Below, in pieces: positions 1 through 6,575 of a stretch of 6,575 bases of DNA. The DNA is from Thioalkalivibrio sp. (GTDB lineage: Bacteria; Pseudomonadota; Gammaproteobacteria; Ectothiorhodospirales; Ectothiorhodospiraceae), in contig SKQM01000062.1 of the NCBI GenBank assembly GCA_007119005.1, forward strand, positions 1 to 6,575, read 5' to 3'. The position numbers and the translations under genes are program-made. The notes below the pieces were generated by a model. The model was not told where the DNA came from and did not search any database. It worked only from the letters and a program-made list of their open reading frames with translations. Every line of letters begins with the position of its first letter. The stretch's first letter is position 1.

Positions 1-214
1 AGAACACGTAAATCCCGGTGATGCTCGCGTCGCCGTGGTAATGGATCACCCAGAGGGTCCACAGCAGGGCGAGCACGACGACCACGCGGTGCAGACCGAT
101 GCCAGCGTTGGCGTGGGTGTGAAAGCCGTGGAGACGCGACGCGGCCAGCGTGACTGCACCGGCGACCGCGGCCGCCAGGCTGAACAGCAGGATCATGAAT
201 TCGTCGTCGCTCAT
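1..214 (-). CDS. Partial small integral membrane protein, unknown function (N-terminal 71 residues)
   Basis: Unrecognised protein; only its N-terminus is in the window and the reading frame runs off the left edge without a stop. The ATG is at 214-212. A GGGGAG ribosome binding site (complement of 222-227) lies 7 bases upstream; a second Met codon at 196-194 is a less likely start. The frame looks coding: about 62 of 71 codons end in G or C. The protein begins MSDDEFMILL and has two hydrophobic stretches, near residues 6-26 and 44-58, both plausible membrane helices. The loop between them carries Arg27 and Arg43 and the acidic N-terminus precedes helix 1, so by the positive-inside rule the loop is probably cytoplasmic (inference). 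Histidines are common for the length: His29, His32, His34, His42, His58 and His60, all near helix ends. The gene is divergent from dusA. A short inverted repeat, CCGGCG/CGCCGG at 239-260, lies upstream. The family cannot be named from this fragment. Confidence 0.72.
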   Translation of the reverse strand, partial: MSDDEFMILLFSLAAAVAGAVTLAASRLHGFHTHANAGIGLHRVVVVLALLWTLWVIHYHGDASITGIYVF

Positions 215-221
215 CGCAACG

Positions 222-227
222 CTCCCC
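222..227 (-). promoter_or_regulatory. Ribosome binding site of the partial membrane protein gene
   Basis: GGGGAG on the minus strand, 7 bases before the ATG at 214-212. It is the main reason for choosing that start over the Met codon at 196-194. Confidence 0.6.
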
Positions 228-309
228 AGCGGTCCCTGCCGGCGGAATCGCCAGCGCCGGGAGATGGTAACCGGGGGAAGGGCCGCGGGGAACTGTCGGC
301 GGCGGAGGA

Positions 310-407
310 GGAGTGCGGCGGCCTGCCGCCACTCTCCGGCGCGGTCTGGACCCCTGCTGCGGAAGCAGGCGTCCGCGCATCAGAGCTGGTACGCGCTCCC
401 GGACTCC
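310..407 (+). repeat. Degenerate three-hairpin intergenic repeat, copy A (REP-like)
   Basis: This GC-rich palindromic element lies between the divergent membrane-protein and dusA genes. Its left end, GGAGTGCGG (310-318), is nearly complementary to its right end, CCGGACTCC (399-407), with one mismatch. Three internal stems follow in order. The first is GGCGGC/GCCGCC at 317-330, extended by GAGT/ACTC at 311-314 and 331-334. The second is CCTGCT/AGCAGG at 353-369, inside GCGCGG/CCGCGC arms at 339-344 and 373-378. The third is a weak GAGC/GCTC at 383-398. The first 21 bases match those of the copy after dusA (1497-1517) at 20 positions, in the same orientation, and the stem order is the same. It therefore looks like a longer, diverged member of the same family. 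Families of this kind (REP/BIME) are common between genes in GC-rich gammaproteobacteria. Any effect on dusA expression is unknown. Confidence 0.6.
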
Positions 408-446
408 AAACATGATTGGGGCGCGCCGCTGGGGTGGGGGTGCTGC

Positions 447-451
447 GGAGG
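447..451 (+). promoter_or_regulatory. Ribosome binding site GGAGG of the possible dusA leader ORF
   Basis: GGAGG sits 5 bases before the ATG at 457, and it is the best Shine-Dalgarno sequence in the dusA upstream region. It is 43 bases from the dusA ATG at 495, too far to serve that start directly. AGGTT (449-453) is complementary to AACCT (470-474), a weak 5-bp stem that could partly mask the site; this may be chance. Confidence 0.45.
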
Positions 452-452
452 T

Positions 453-458
453 TAGAAT
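453..458 (+). promoter_or_regulatory. Candidate sigma70 -10 hexamer TAGAAT upstream of dusA
   Basis: TAGAAT matches the TATAAT consensus at five of six positions and stands out in very GC-rich surroundings. Transcription from it would start near 465 and give dusA a leader of about 30 bases. No good -35 box exists 16-18 bases upstream, where the sequence is G-rich (about 429-436). The hexamer overlaps the ATG of the possible leader ORF, so this promoter and that ORF cannot both work from one transcript. Confidence 0.35.
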
Positions 459-498
459 GAGCAGCACGAAACCTTGTTGGGCCGATGGATCAAGATGA
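457..498 (+). CDS. Possible 13-residue leader peptide overlapping the dusA start
   Basis: A very short ORF encoding [13 protein letters not shown], too short for usual gene finders. In its favour, a GGAGG ribosome binding site lies 5 bases before its ATG, and its TGA stop (496-498) overlaps the dusA ATG (495-497) as ATGA, the usual arrangement for translational coupling. The dusA ATG itself has only a weak GGA at 487-489. Ribosomes ending at this stop could restart at once on dusA. The peptide has no run of one amino acid and no clear attenuator hairpin pair, so classical attenuation is not suggested. Against it, TAGAAT at 453-458 may be a -10 element, in which case the mRNA would begin after the ORF's ATG. 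I treat it as a hypothesis. Confidence 0.35.
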   Translation: MSSTKPCWADGSR

Positions 499-1487
499 CG
501 GAAGCTTTTACAGACGGCCCACCTTATCGCTTCAGCGTAGCGCCGATGATGGACTGGACCGATCGCTGGTGCCGGCGTTTCCACCGGTTGCTGACGCGGC
601 GGGCACTGCTATACACCGAGATGATTCACGCGAACGCGATCCTGCACGGCGATCGGCGTCACCTGCTCGGGTTCGACGGTCAGGAGCATCCGGTTGCGCT
701 GCAGCTGGGTGGATCGGATCCGAAGGTGCTCGCCGAGGCCGCGCGCATCGGGGCTGATTTCGGGTACGACGAAATCAACCTGAACGTCGGTTGCCCGTCG
801 GAGCGGGTGCAGTCCGGAGCTTTCGGCGCCTGCCTGATGGCGACGCCGGAGACCGTCGCGGAGTGCGTCGAGGCGATGGCAAGGGCGGTTTCGATCCCGG
901 TGACGGTGAAGCACCGCATCGGGATCGACGAGCAGGATTCCGACGCGGATCTGCACCGCTTCGTTTCCCTGGTTGCGGGTGCCGGCTGCCAGCACTTCAT
1001 CGTGCACGCGCGCAAGGCCTGGCTCAAAGGGCTCAGTCCAGCCGCGAACCGGGAGGTGCCGCCGCTGGATTATCCGCGCGTGTACCGACTGAAGGAGGAA
1101 TTTCCCCAGCTGCGGATCGTGATCAACGGCGGCATCGACGGTCCCGAGGCAGGACTGCCGCATCTCGAACAGGTGGACGGTGTGATGCTGGGGCGGGCCG
1201 CATACTACCGGCCGTTTGAACTCGGCCGCGTCGATCGGCTTTATTTCGGTGCGGAGCGCGATCGCAGCTACGGGGAGGTCGTCGAGGATCTGGTCGCGCT
1301 GGCCGAGGAGGTGTGTTCGAGGGATGTGTCGCTGTATCGGCTGACGCGGCACGTCCTCGGCCTGTTTCACGGGGCACCGGGGGCCAAGCACTGGCGGCGT
1401 GTGCTCACCGAGGGGGCATACCGGAAGCAGGCGGGACCCGAGTTGATCGAGTGGGCAGTGCGCCCCTGCCTTCAGGCGGTGTACTGA
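495..1487 (+). CDS. dusA: tRNA-dihydrouridine(20/20a) synthase DusA
   Basis: This FMN enzyme reduces U20 and U20a in the D-loop of tRNA to dihydrouridine with NADPH, in the cytoplasm. From the ATG at 495 it is 330 residues, a normal DusA length. Visible marks are the N-terminal APMMDWTDR flavin-binding motif (residues 16-24), [20 protein letters not shown] (95-114) with catalytic Cys100, VKHRIGID (138-145), [12 protein letters not shown] (171-182; the DusA subfamily signature), the NGG phosphate-site motif (211-213) and GRAAY (234-238). The TIM barrel fills about residues 12-245, followed by the helical tRNA-binding domain. Longer starts at TTG 474 or 477 stay in frame, but they lack a ribosome binding site and the frame closes at TAG 453-455, so ATG 495 is preferred. 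Its own ribosome binding site is weak; see the leader ORF. It is convergent with gltD and flanked by two related repeats. No frameshift or insertion is visible. Confidence 0.97.
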   Translation: MTEAFTDGPPYRFSVAPMMDWTDRWCRRFHRLLTRRALLYTEMIHANAILHGDRRHLLGFDGQEHPVALQLGGSDPKVLAEAARIGADFGYDEINLNVGCPSERVQSGAFGACLMATPETVAECVEAMARAVSIPVTVKHRIGIDEQDSDADLHRFVSLVAGAGCQHFIVHARKAWLKGLSPAANREVPPLDYPRVYRLKEEFPQLRIVINGGIDGPEAGLPHLEQVDGVMLGRAAYYRPFELGRVDRLYFGAERDRSYGEVVEDLVALAEEVCSRDVSLYRLTRHVLGLFHGAPGAKHWRRVLTEGAYRKQAGPELIEWAVRPCLQAVY

Positions 1488-1496
1488 GCCCCTTTG

Positions 1497-1569
1497 GGAG
1501 TGCGGCGGCTTGCCGCCGCTTTGGTGCAGGGGGCTTGCGCCCTGCAGCGGGAGCGAGCTCCCGCACTCC
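1497..1569 (+). repeat. Three-hairpin intergenic repeat, copy B (REP-like), between convergent dusA and gltD
   Basis: A 73-base element that almost fills the gap between the two convergent genes, starting 9 bases after the dusA stop and ending 6 bases before the gltD stop. Perfect 9-base inverted ends, GGAGTGCGG (1497-1505) and CCGCACTCC (1561-1569), enclose three stems. These are GCGGCGGC/GCCGCCGC at 1502-1519; TGCAGGG/CCCTGCA at 1525-1546 with inner GC/GC pairs around one mismatch; and GGGAGC/GCTCCC at 1549-1562. It matches the REP/BIME type of dispersed palindrome. Position suggests that it ends transcription from both sides or protects 3' mRNA ends (inference). Only TTT follows the first stem on the plus strand and no T-run follows any stem on the minus strand, so it is not a canonical intrinsic terminator. 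Confidence 0.75.
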
Positions 1570-1575
1570 AGAGGA

Positions 1576-3042
1576 TCAACGGGGGAGGTCGGAGCGCCCC
1601 ATCAGCCATTCATCCACCGCGCGGGCGCACTGCCGGCCTTCGCGGATCGCCCAGACCACGAGCGACTGGCCGCGGCGCATGTCGCCGGCCGCAAACAGCC
1701 CGTCGACATTGGTGTGGTAGGCCTGCGCGCCTTCGGTCGCGCCCTTGACGTTGCCCCGGGGGTCCAGTTCCAGTTGCGCGGAATCCTGCAGCTCCGCGAT
1801 CATGCCCTCGTGCACCGGGTGCACGAAACCCATCGCGAGCAGGATCAGGTCGGCGCGCATCTCGCTCTCGCTGCCCGGAACCTCGGACATCTGCCAGCGG
1901 CCGTCTGCGTCCCGATCCCAGCGCACCAATGCATATCGAAGTGCGCGAACATTCCCATGGCCGTCGTCGACGAAACCCTTGGTCGTGACATTCCACATGC
2001 GCTCGCATCCCTCTTCCTGGGAGCTGGAGGTGCGCAGCCGGTTGGGCCACTCCGGCCAGGTGAGTCCCTTGTCTTCCCTCGCCGGTGGCTTGTCGAGGAT
2101 CTCGATCTGGGTCACGGAGCGTGCCCCGTGCCGGTTGGAGGTGCCGATGCAGTCGGAGCCGGTATCGCCACCGCCGATCACCACTACGTGCTTTCCATTC
2201 GCGTTGATGAACTCCTCGTCGGGCACGAACAGTCCCTGCACGCGTTTGCTGTTGCGCGTAAGGAAATCCATTGCGAAATGGACGCCATTGAGCTCGCGGC
2301 CGGGAACCGGCAGGTCACGCGGTTTTTCCGCCCCGCCGGCCATCACTACCGCATGATATTCCTCGCGCAGCTGGGCGACCGGGATGTCGCCGCCGATGTG
2401 CGAGTTGGTGTGGAACTCGACTCCTTCCGTCCGCATCTGGGCCATGCGCCGGTCGATCAGTTCCTTGGCCAGCTTGAAGTCCGGAATCCCGTAGCGCAGC
2501 AGCCCGCCGATCCGGTCGGCTTTTTCGAAGATCGCGACCTGGTGTCCGGCCCGGGCGAGCTGCTGGGCGCAGGCGAGTCCGGCAGGGCCGGAGCCCACGA
2601 TCGCCACGCGCTTGCCCGTGCGGCGCTGTGCCACCTGCGGCTTGATCCAGTGCTCCGCCCAGGCCCGATCGACGATGGCGCACTCGATCGTCTTGATCGT
2701 CACCGGGTTGTCGTCGATGTTCAGCGTGCAGGCCGCCTCGCAGGGAGCGGGGCAGATGCGCCCGGTGAACTCGGGGAAATTGTTGGTGGAGTGCAGGGTC
2801 TCGATCGCCTGCTGCCAGTCACCCCGATACACCAGGTCGTTCCAGTCCGGAATCAGGTTGTCCACCGGGCAGCCCTGGTGGCAGTACGGGATGCCGCAAT
2901 CCATGCAGCGTGCACCCTGTGCGCTGACCTCCGACTCGGACATCGGAATCACGAACTCCCGGTAGTGAACGACCCGGTCCGCGACGGGCTCGTAACGCCG
3001 GTCGCGACGCTCGATCTCCATGAATCCGGTTGGCTTACCCAT
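1576..3042 (-). CDS. gltD: Glutamate synthase (NADPH) small subunit GltD
   Basis: The beta subunit of GOGAT oxidises NADPH on FAD and passes electrons through iron-sulfur clusters to GltB. At 488 residues it is complete and of normal length. The N-terminal domain carries Cys46, Cys49, Cys54 and Cys58 ([14 protein letters not shown]) and Cys97, Cys101 and Cys105 (CPAPCEAAC), the usual pattern for the two [4Fe-4S] clusters. The FAD-binding Rossmann motif VGSGPAG is at 149-155, the NADPH-binding motif [13 protein letters not shown] at 288-300 and the C-terminal flavin motif [19 protein letters not shown] at 448-466. The ATG (3042-3040) lies inside the end of gltB: the two genes share the 8 bases ATGGGTAA, and an AAGGAG ribosome binding site lies 10 bases upstream within gltB. 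This implies one operon and translational coupling, fitting a complex of equal subunits. Related homologues include the small-subunit-like parts of dihydropyrimidine dehydrogenase, but the length and adjacent gltB settle the call. Confidence 0.97.
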   Translation of the reverse strand: MGKPTGFMEIERRDRRYEPVADRVVHYREFVIPMSESEVSAQGARCMDCGIPYCHQGCPVDNLIPDWNDLVYRGDWQQAIETLHSTNNFPEFTGRICPAPCEAACTLNIDDNPVTIKTIECAIVDRAWAEHWIKPQVAQRRTGKRVAIVGSGPAGLACAQQLARAGHQVAIFEKADRIGGLLRYGIPDFKLAKELIDRRMAQMRTEGVEFHTNSHIGGDIPVAQLREEYHAVVMAGGAEKPRDLPVPGRELNGVHFAMDFLTRNSKRVQGLFVPDEEFINANGKHVVVIGGGDTGSDCIGTSNRHGARSVTQIEILDKPPAREDKGLTWPEWPNRLRTSSSQEEGCERMWNVTTKGFVDDGHGNVRALRYALVRWDRDADGRWQMSEVPGSESEMRADLILLAMGFVHPVHEGMIAELQDSAQLELDPRGNVKGATEGAQAYHTNVDGLFAAGDMRRGQSLVVWAIREGRQCARAVDEWLMGRSDLPR

Positions 3043-6000
3043 GTGTTGCAGTCTCCTTCACGGCCTGCGTCGCCTTCGGTACCCGCTGGGGGGTCGGCGG
3101 ACGGCTCTGGCGCGCCTGCATCTGCTCGAGCGCGCGGCGGTAATCGATTGGCATCACTTTGACGAAGCGGGAGAATTCGCGCTCCCAGTCGCCGAGTATG
3201 CGACGCGCGACCGCCGAGTTGGTGTAGTGCAGATGCTGCTCGATCAGCGTGCGCAGGCGCAGTTTGTCGTGCCGAGTCATGTCGCGGCGAAGGTCGACCA
3301 GACCCGCCGTCTCCATGTCACCACCCTGGTGGTCAAGCGCTTCCAGCGCGTCGTCTTCGTCGGCGATGGGCTGCAGCTCGACCATCGCCATGTTGCAGCG
3401 CTGTTCGAAGCTGCCGTCGCAGTCGTAGACGTAGGCCACGCCCCCCGACATGCCCGCGGCGAAGTTGCGTCCGGTGGGTCCCAGACAGACCATGATGCCG
3501 CCAGTCATGTACTCGCAGCCGTGGTCACCGACACCTTCGACCACCGCGATCGCCCCGGAATTGCGCACGCAGAAGCGCTCGCCCGCCACCCCGCGGAAGA
3601 AGGACTCACCGCTGATCGCCCCGTAGAGTACGGTGTTGCCGACGATGATGTTCTCCTCGGCCCGGGCGATGCCGGCCTCTTTCGGCGGGTAGATGATCAG
3701 GCGGCCGCCGGAGAGCCCCTTGCCGACGTAGTCGTTGGCTTCGCCTTCGAGTTCGATGGTGACGCCCTTCGCGAGCCACGCACCCCAGGACTGGCCGCCG
3801 GTGCCCTTGGCCTTGATGTAGATGGTGTCGTCGGGCAGGCCGGAATGGCCGTAGCGTTCGGCCACGCGCCCGGACAGCATCGCGCCGACGGTACGGTTGT
3901 AGTTCTTCACCTGAGTCTCGATGCGCACCGGTTCGCCTCGCTCCAGCGCCGGCGCGGCCTGGCGGATCAGTTCCTGGTCGAGCGCCTTTTCGAGACCGTG
4001 GTCCTGGGTCTCCTGCTGGAAGAGCGCGACCTCGGGGCCGACCTTCGGCTTCGAGAGGATGCGCGAAAAATCGAGGCCGTGGGCCTTCCAGTGCTCGATG
4101 GCCTTGCGCATCTCCAGCCGGTCGGATTGCCCGATCATCTCGCGCACGGTCCGGAAGCCCAGGCGGGCCATGTACTGGCGCATCTCTTCGGCGACGAAGA
4201 AGAAGTAATTGATCACGTGTTCCGGCTTGCCGGTGAACCGCTTGCGCAGTTCGGGATCCTGCGTCGCGACACCTACCGGGCAGGTGTTCAGGTGGCACTT
4301 GCGCATCATGATGCAGCCTTCGACGATCAGCGGCGCGGTGGCGAACCCGAATTCGTCTGCGCCGAGCAGTGCACCGATCACCACGTCACGGCCGGTCCGC
4401 ATGCCGCCGTCGACCTGTACCGCGATGCGCCCGCGCAGGCGGTTCAGCACCAGCGTCTGGTGGGTCTCGGCGAGGCCGATTTCCCAGGGGCTACCGGCAT
4501 GCTTGATCGAGGTCAGCGGGCTCGCACCGGTGCCGCCGTCATAGCCGGCGATGGTCACGTGGTCCGCGTGGGCCTTGGAGACCCCGGCAGCCACCGTGCC
4601 GACGCCGATCTCGGAGACGAGCTTCACCGAGATGCGCGCGTGCGGGTTCACGTTCTTCAGGTCGTGGATCAGCTGAGCGAGGTCTTCGATCGAGTAAATG
4701 TCGTGGTGCGGCGGTGGGGAGATCAGGCCCACTCCCGGGGTTGAATGCCGAACGCGGGCGATCTGCGCGTTGACCTTGTGACCCGGCAGCTGACCACCCT
4801 CGCCAGGCTTGGCGCCCTGCGCGATCTTGATCTGGATGTCGTCCGCGTTGACCAGATACTCGGCGGTCACACCGAAGCGCCCCGAGGCGACCTGCTTGAT
4901 CGCAGAGCGTTCCGGGTTACGTGACCCGTTGGGCAGGGGGAGGAAGCGCTCCGCCTCCTCGCCACCTTCGCCGGTATTGGACTTGCCGCCGATCGCGTTC
5001 ATCGCCTTGGCCAGCGTCGAATGGGCCTCGTAGGAGATGGAACCGAAGGACATCGCGCCGGTGGCGAAGCGCTTCACGATCTCCGATGCGGGCTCGACCT
5101 CCTCGATCGGGATCGGGCTCTCGGCGAAGCGGAAGTCCATCAGGCCGCGGAAGGTCAGCAGGCGTTCGTTCTGTTCGTTGATCAGGCGCGAGTACTCGGC
5201 GAAGGTCTTCGCGTCGTTGGCCCGGGTCGCGTGCTGGAGTTTCGAGATCGTTTCGGGCGTCCAGACGTGATCCTCGCCGCGCAGGCGGAAGGCGTAGTCG
5301 CCACCGGGATCGAGCTGCCGGCGGTACACGTGCTCACCGCCGAAGGCCAGGGCGTGCCAGCGCACGGCCTCCTGCGCGACCTCGGGCAGGCCGATGCCGC
5401 CGACCCGGCTCTGGGTGCCGGTGAAGTACTCGTCGAGGAAGGCGTTGTTCAGGCCAACGGCGTCGAAGATCTGGGCGCCGCAGTAGGATTCCAGCGTAGA
5501 GATGCCCATCTTGGACATCACTTTCAGCAGGCCCTTGCCAACGGCCTTGATGTAACGCTTCTGGGCCTCTTCGAAGGTCAGGCGTTCCGGGAACCGCGGC
5601 AGCATCGACTGGATGGTGTCGAAGGCGAGATAGGGGTTGATCGCCTCGGCGCCATAGCCGGACAGGGTGGCGTAGTGATGGACCTCGAGTGCCGCGCCGG
5701 TTTCGACCACGATCCCCGAACTGGTGCGCAGGCCGGTCCGGATCAGGTGATGGTGCACGGCGGAAGTCGCCAGCAGCATCGGGATCGGGGTCGAGTCCTG
5801 GTTGGTGTTGCGGTCGGACAGGATCAGGATGTTGAACCCGTCGAGCACGGCCTGTTCGGCCTCCTTGCACAGGCGCTCCAGCGCGTCCTTCATGCCCTCG
5901 GCGCCTTCGGCGGAGGGATAGACGGTGTCGAGCGTCCGGGTGCGGAACGCACCGCCGGAGTTGTATTCGATGTGGCGGATCCGCTCCAGATCCTGATTCG

Positions 6001-6575
6001 TCAGCACCGGTTGCGGCGTCTCCAGGCGCCAGTGGCTGCCCGCCTCGTCGATTCCGAGCAGGTTCGGCCGCGGTCCGATGATGCAGACCAGCGACATCAC
6101 CAGTTCCTCGCGGATCGGGTCGATCGGCGGGTTGGTCACCTGCGCGAAGTTCTGCTTGAAGTAGGTCGACAGGTGCTTGGGCCGGCTGGAGAGCACCGAC
6201 GGCGGATTGTCCGCACCCATGGACCCGACGGCCTCCTGGCCGGTGACCACCATCGGGGTCAGCAGGAATTTCAGGTCTTCCTGCGTGTAACCGAAGGCCT
6301 GCTGGAGGTCGAGCAGCGTGGCGTCGTCGGGCGCCATCGGGCCGACGCCGGTCGGCAGCTCCTCGAGGCGGATCTGGGTCTTCTTCAGCCACTCGCCGTA
6401 GGGCTTGGCCCTCGACAGCTGCGACTTGATTTCCGTGTCGTCGATGATCCGGCCTTCTTCCAGGTCGATCAGGAGCATTTTCCCGGGCTGGAGGCGCCAC
6501 TTGGTGATGATGCGCTCCTCGGGGATGTCGAGTACGCCCATCTCGGAGGCCATGATCACCATGTCGTCGTTGGTG
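3035..6575 (-). CDS. gltB: Glutamate synthase (NADPH) large subunit GltB, N-terminus outside the window
   Basis: The alpha subunit of GOGAT releases ammonia from glutamine, channels it to 2-oxoglutarate and reduces the product to glutamate. The visible part is 1179 codons. The frame continues past the right edge, so the Met codon at 6562 is internal, and judged against remembered family length roughly 350-400 residues are missing, including the N-terminal nucleophilic Cys. Counting from Met6562 as residue 1, the end of the amidotransferase domain is about 1-60 and the central domain about 90-400. The FMN synthase domain (about 450-830) has [11 protein letters not shown] (560-570), [14 protein letters not shown] (581-594), [18 protein letters not shown] (615-632) and the FMN loop [11 protein letters not shown] (673-683). 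Cys750, Cys756 and Cys761 fit the Cx5Cx4C [3Fe-4S] site. The C-terminal beta-helix (about 880-1080) is rich in Gly repeats such as [13 protein letters not shown]. The gene ends in TAA at 3037-3035, 8 bases into gltD. No frameshift is visible; the promoter is outside the window. Confidence 0.97.
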   Translation of the reverse strand, partial: TNDDMVIMASEMGVLDIPEERIITKWRLQPGKMLLIDLEEGRIIDDTEIKSQLSRAKPYGEWLKKTQIRLEELPTGVGPMAPDDATLLDLQQAFGYTQEDLKFLLTPMVVTGQEAVGSMGADNPPSVLSSRPKHLSTYFKQNFAQVTNPPIDPIREELVMSLVCIIGPRPNLLGIDEAGSHWRLETPQPVLTNQDLERIRHIEYNSGGAFRTRTLDTVYPSAEGAEGMKDALERLCKEAEQAVLDGFNILILSDRNTNQDSTPIPMLLATSAVHHHLIRTGLRTSSGIVVETGAALEVHHYATLSGYGAEAINPYLAFDTIQSMLPRFPERLTFEEAQKRYIKAVGKGLLKVMSKMGISTLESYCGAQIFDAVGLNNAFLDEYFTGTQSRVGGIGLPEVAQEAVRWHALAFGGEHVYRRQLDPGGDYAFRLRGEDHVWTPETISKLQHATRANDAKTFAEYSRLINEQNERLLTFRGLMDFRFAESPIPIEEVEPASEIVKRFATGAMSFGSISYEAHSTLAKAMNAIGGKSNTGEGGEEAERFLPLPNGSRNPERSAIKQVASGRFGVTAEYLVNADDIQIKIAQGAKPGEGGQLPGHKVNAQIARVRHSTPGVGLISPPPHHDIYSIEDLAQLIHDLKNVNPHARISVKLVSEIGVGTVAAGVSKAHADHVTIAGYDGGTGASPLTSIKHAGSPWEIGLAETHQTLVLNRLRGRIAVQVDGGMRTGRDVVIGALLGADEFGFATAPLIVEGCIMMRKCHLNTCPVGVATQDPELRKRFTGKPEHVINYFFFVAEEMRQYMARLGFRTVREMIGQSDRLEMRKAIEHWKAHGLDFSRILSKPKVGPEVALFQQETQDHGLEKALDQELIRQAAPALERGEPVRIETQVKNYNRTVGAMLSGRVAERYGHSGLPDDTIYIKAKGTGGQSWGAWLAKGVTIELEGEANDYVGKGLSGGRLIIYPPKEAGIARAEENIIVGNTVLYGAISGESFFRGVAGERFCVRNSGAIAVVEGVGDHGCEYMTGGIMVCLGPTGRNFAAGMSGGVAYVYDCDGSFEQRCNMAMVELQPIADEDDALEALDHQGGDMETAGLVDLRRDMTRHDKLRLRTLIEQHLHYTNSAVARRILGDWEREFSRFVKVMPIDYRRALEQMQARQSRPPTPQRVPKATQAVKETATHG
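3053..3058 (-). promoter_or_regulatory. Ribosome binding site of gltD, inside the gltB 3' end
   Basis: AAGGAG on the minus strand, 10 bases before the gltD ATG at 3042-3040. It confirms that start and lies within the last codons of gltB (VKE, then TATHG and the stop), so ribosomes finishing gltB pass over it just before gltD begins. Confidence 0.7.

Noticed and set aside
239..260. CCGGCG/CGCCGG inverted repeat as an operator or riboswitch
   Set aside because: A 6-bp GC-only inverted repeat is common by chance at this base composition, and no conserved riboswitch core is visible around it.
35..415. A 126-codon plus-strand frame at the left end, and overlapping shorter frames up to about 498
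   Set aside because: The composition is low-complexity Gly/Glu/Arg/Ala, it runs across the hairpin repeat and it lies opposite the better-supported minus-strand membrane protein gene. Only the last 13 codons (457-498) have a good ribosome binding site, and those are reported separately.
474..494. A longer DusA starting at TTG 474 or 477
   Set aside because: No ribosome binding site lies at a usable distance, and the extra residues LGRWIK are not typical of the family N-terminus. ATG 495 gives the standard 330-residue length.
609..1391. A 260-codon minus-strand frame opposite dusA
   Set aside because: It is antisense to conserved dusA sequence, lacks a convincing ribosome binding site and matches no family I can recognise.
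1502..1522. A canonical intrinsic terminator for dusA
   Set aside because: The stem is strong, but only three T follow it and then GG, so it falls short of a normal U-tract. It is better described as part of the three-stem repeat.
1510..3162. A 550-codon open frame on the plus strand, opposite gltD
   Set aside because: It is antisense to the whole of gltD, whose cofactor motifs are clear. Long stop-free frames opposite genes are expected at this GC content. The translation shows no recognisable motif, and its first codons lie within the palindromic repeat.
3020..4744. A 574-codon open frame on the plus strand, opposite the gltB 3' half
   Set aside because: It is antisense to gltB sequence with conserved FMN and iron-sulfur motifs. 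Its His/Asp/Arg/Val-rich composition is typical of a GC-biased shadow frame.
5334..6500. A 388-codon minus-strand frame inside gltB
   Set aside because: It is a different frame of the same strand as gltB and is extremely rich in Arg, Pro, Ala and Gly, as expected for an out-of-frame translation of GC-rich coding DNA.

Overview
The window comes from a GC-rich bacterial chromosome and looks like ordinary core metabolism. It holds the two glutamate synthase genes, gltB and gltD, on the minus strand and the tRNA-dihydrouridine synthase gene dusA on the plus strand. The DusA type, the proteobacterial form of GltB and GltD, and short GC-rich multi-hairpin intergenic repeats together suggest a gammaproteobacterium, perhaps of a halophilic, alkaliphilic or purple-sulfur lineage such as the Ectothiorhodospiraceae. 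That placement is inference from protein and repeat style and was not tested by a search.

Layout from left to right. Positions 1-214 (minus) carry the first 71 codons of a small membrane protein that runs off the left edge; it has a good ribosome binding site and strong GC bias at third codon positions. Positions 215-494 separate this gene from the divergent dusA. They hold a degenerate three-hairpin repeat (310-407), a GGAGG ribosome binding site, a TAGAAT -10-like hexamer and a possible 13-codon leader ORF whose stop codon overlaps the dusA start as ATGA. dusA is complete at 495-1487. The 88-base gap between the convergent dusA and gltD genes (1488-1575) is almost filled by a well-formed three-hairpin repeat (1497-1569) of the same family and orientation as the upstream copy. 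gltD is complete at 1576-3042. gltB covers 3035-6575 and lacks its N-terminal part, which lies beyond the right edge.

GltB and GltD form NADPH-dependent glutamate synthase (GOGAT), which makes two glutamates from glutamine and 2-oxoglutarate. The genes overlap by 8 bases in the order gltB-gltD, so they are almost certainly one operon with a promoter outside the window. DusA modifies the D-loop of tRNA and has no direct pathway link to GOGAT. I see no mobile element gene, CRISPR array, tRNA, rRNA or defence gene. The points most worth checking are the possible dusA leader peptide, the paired repeats around dusA and the histidine-rich partial membrane protein.
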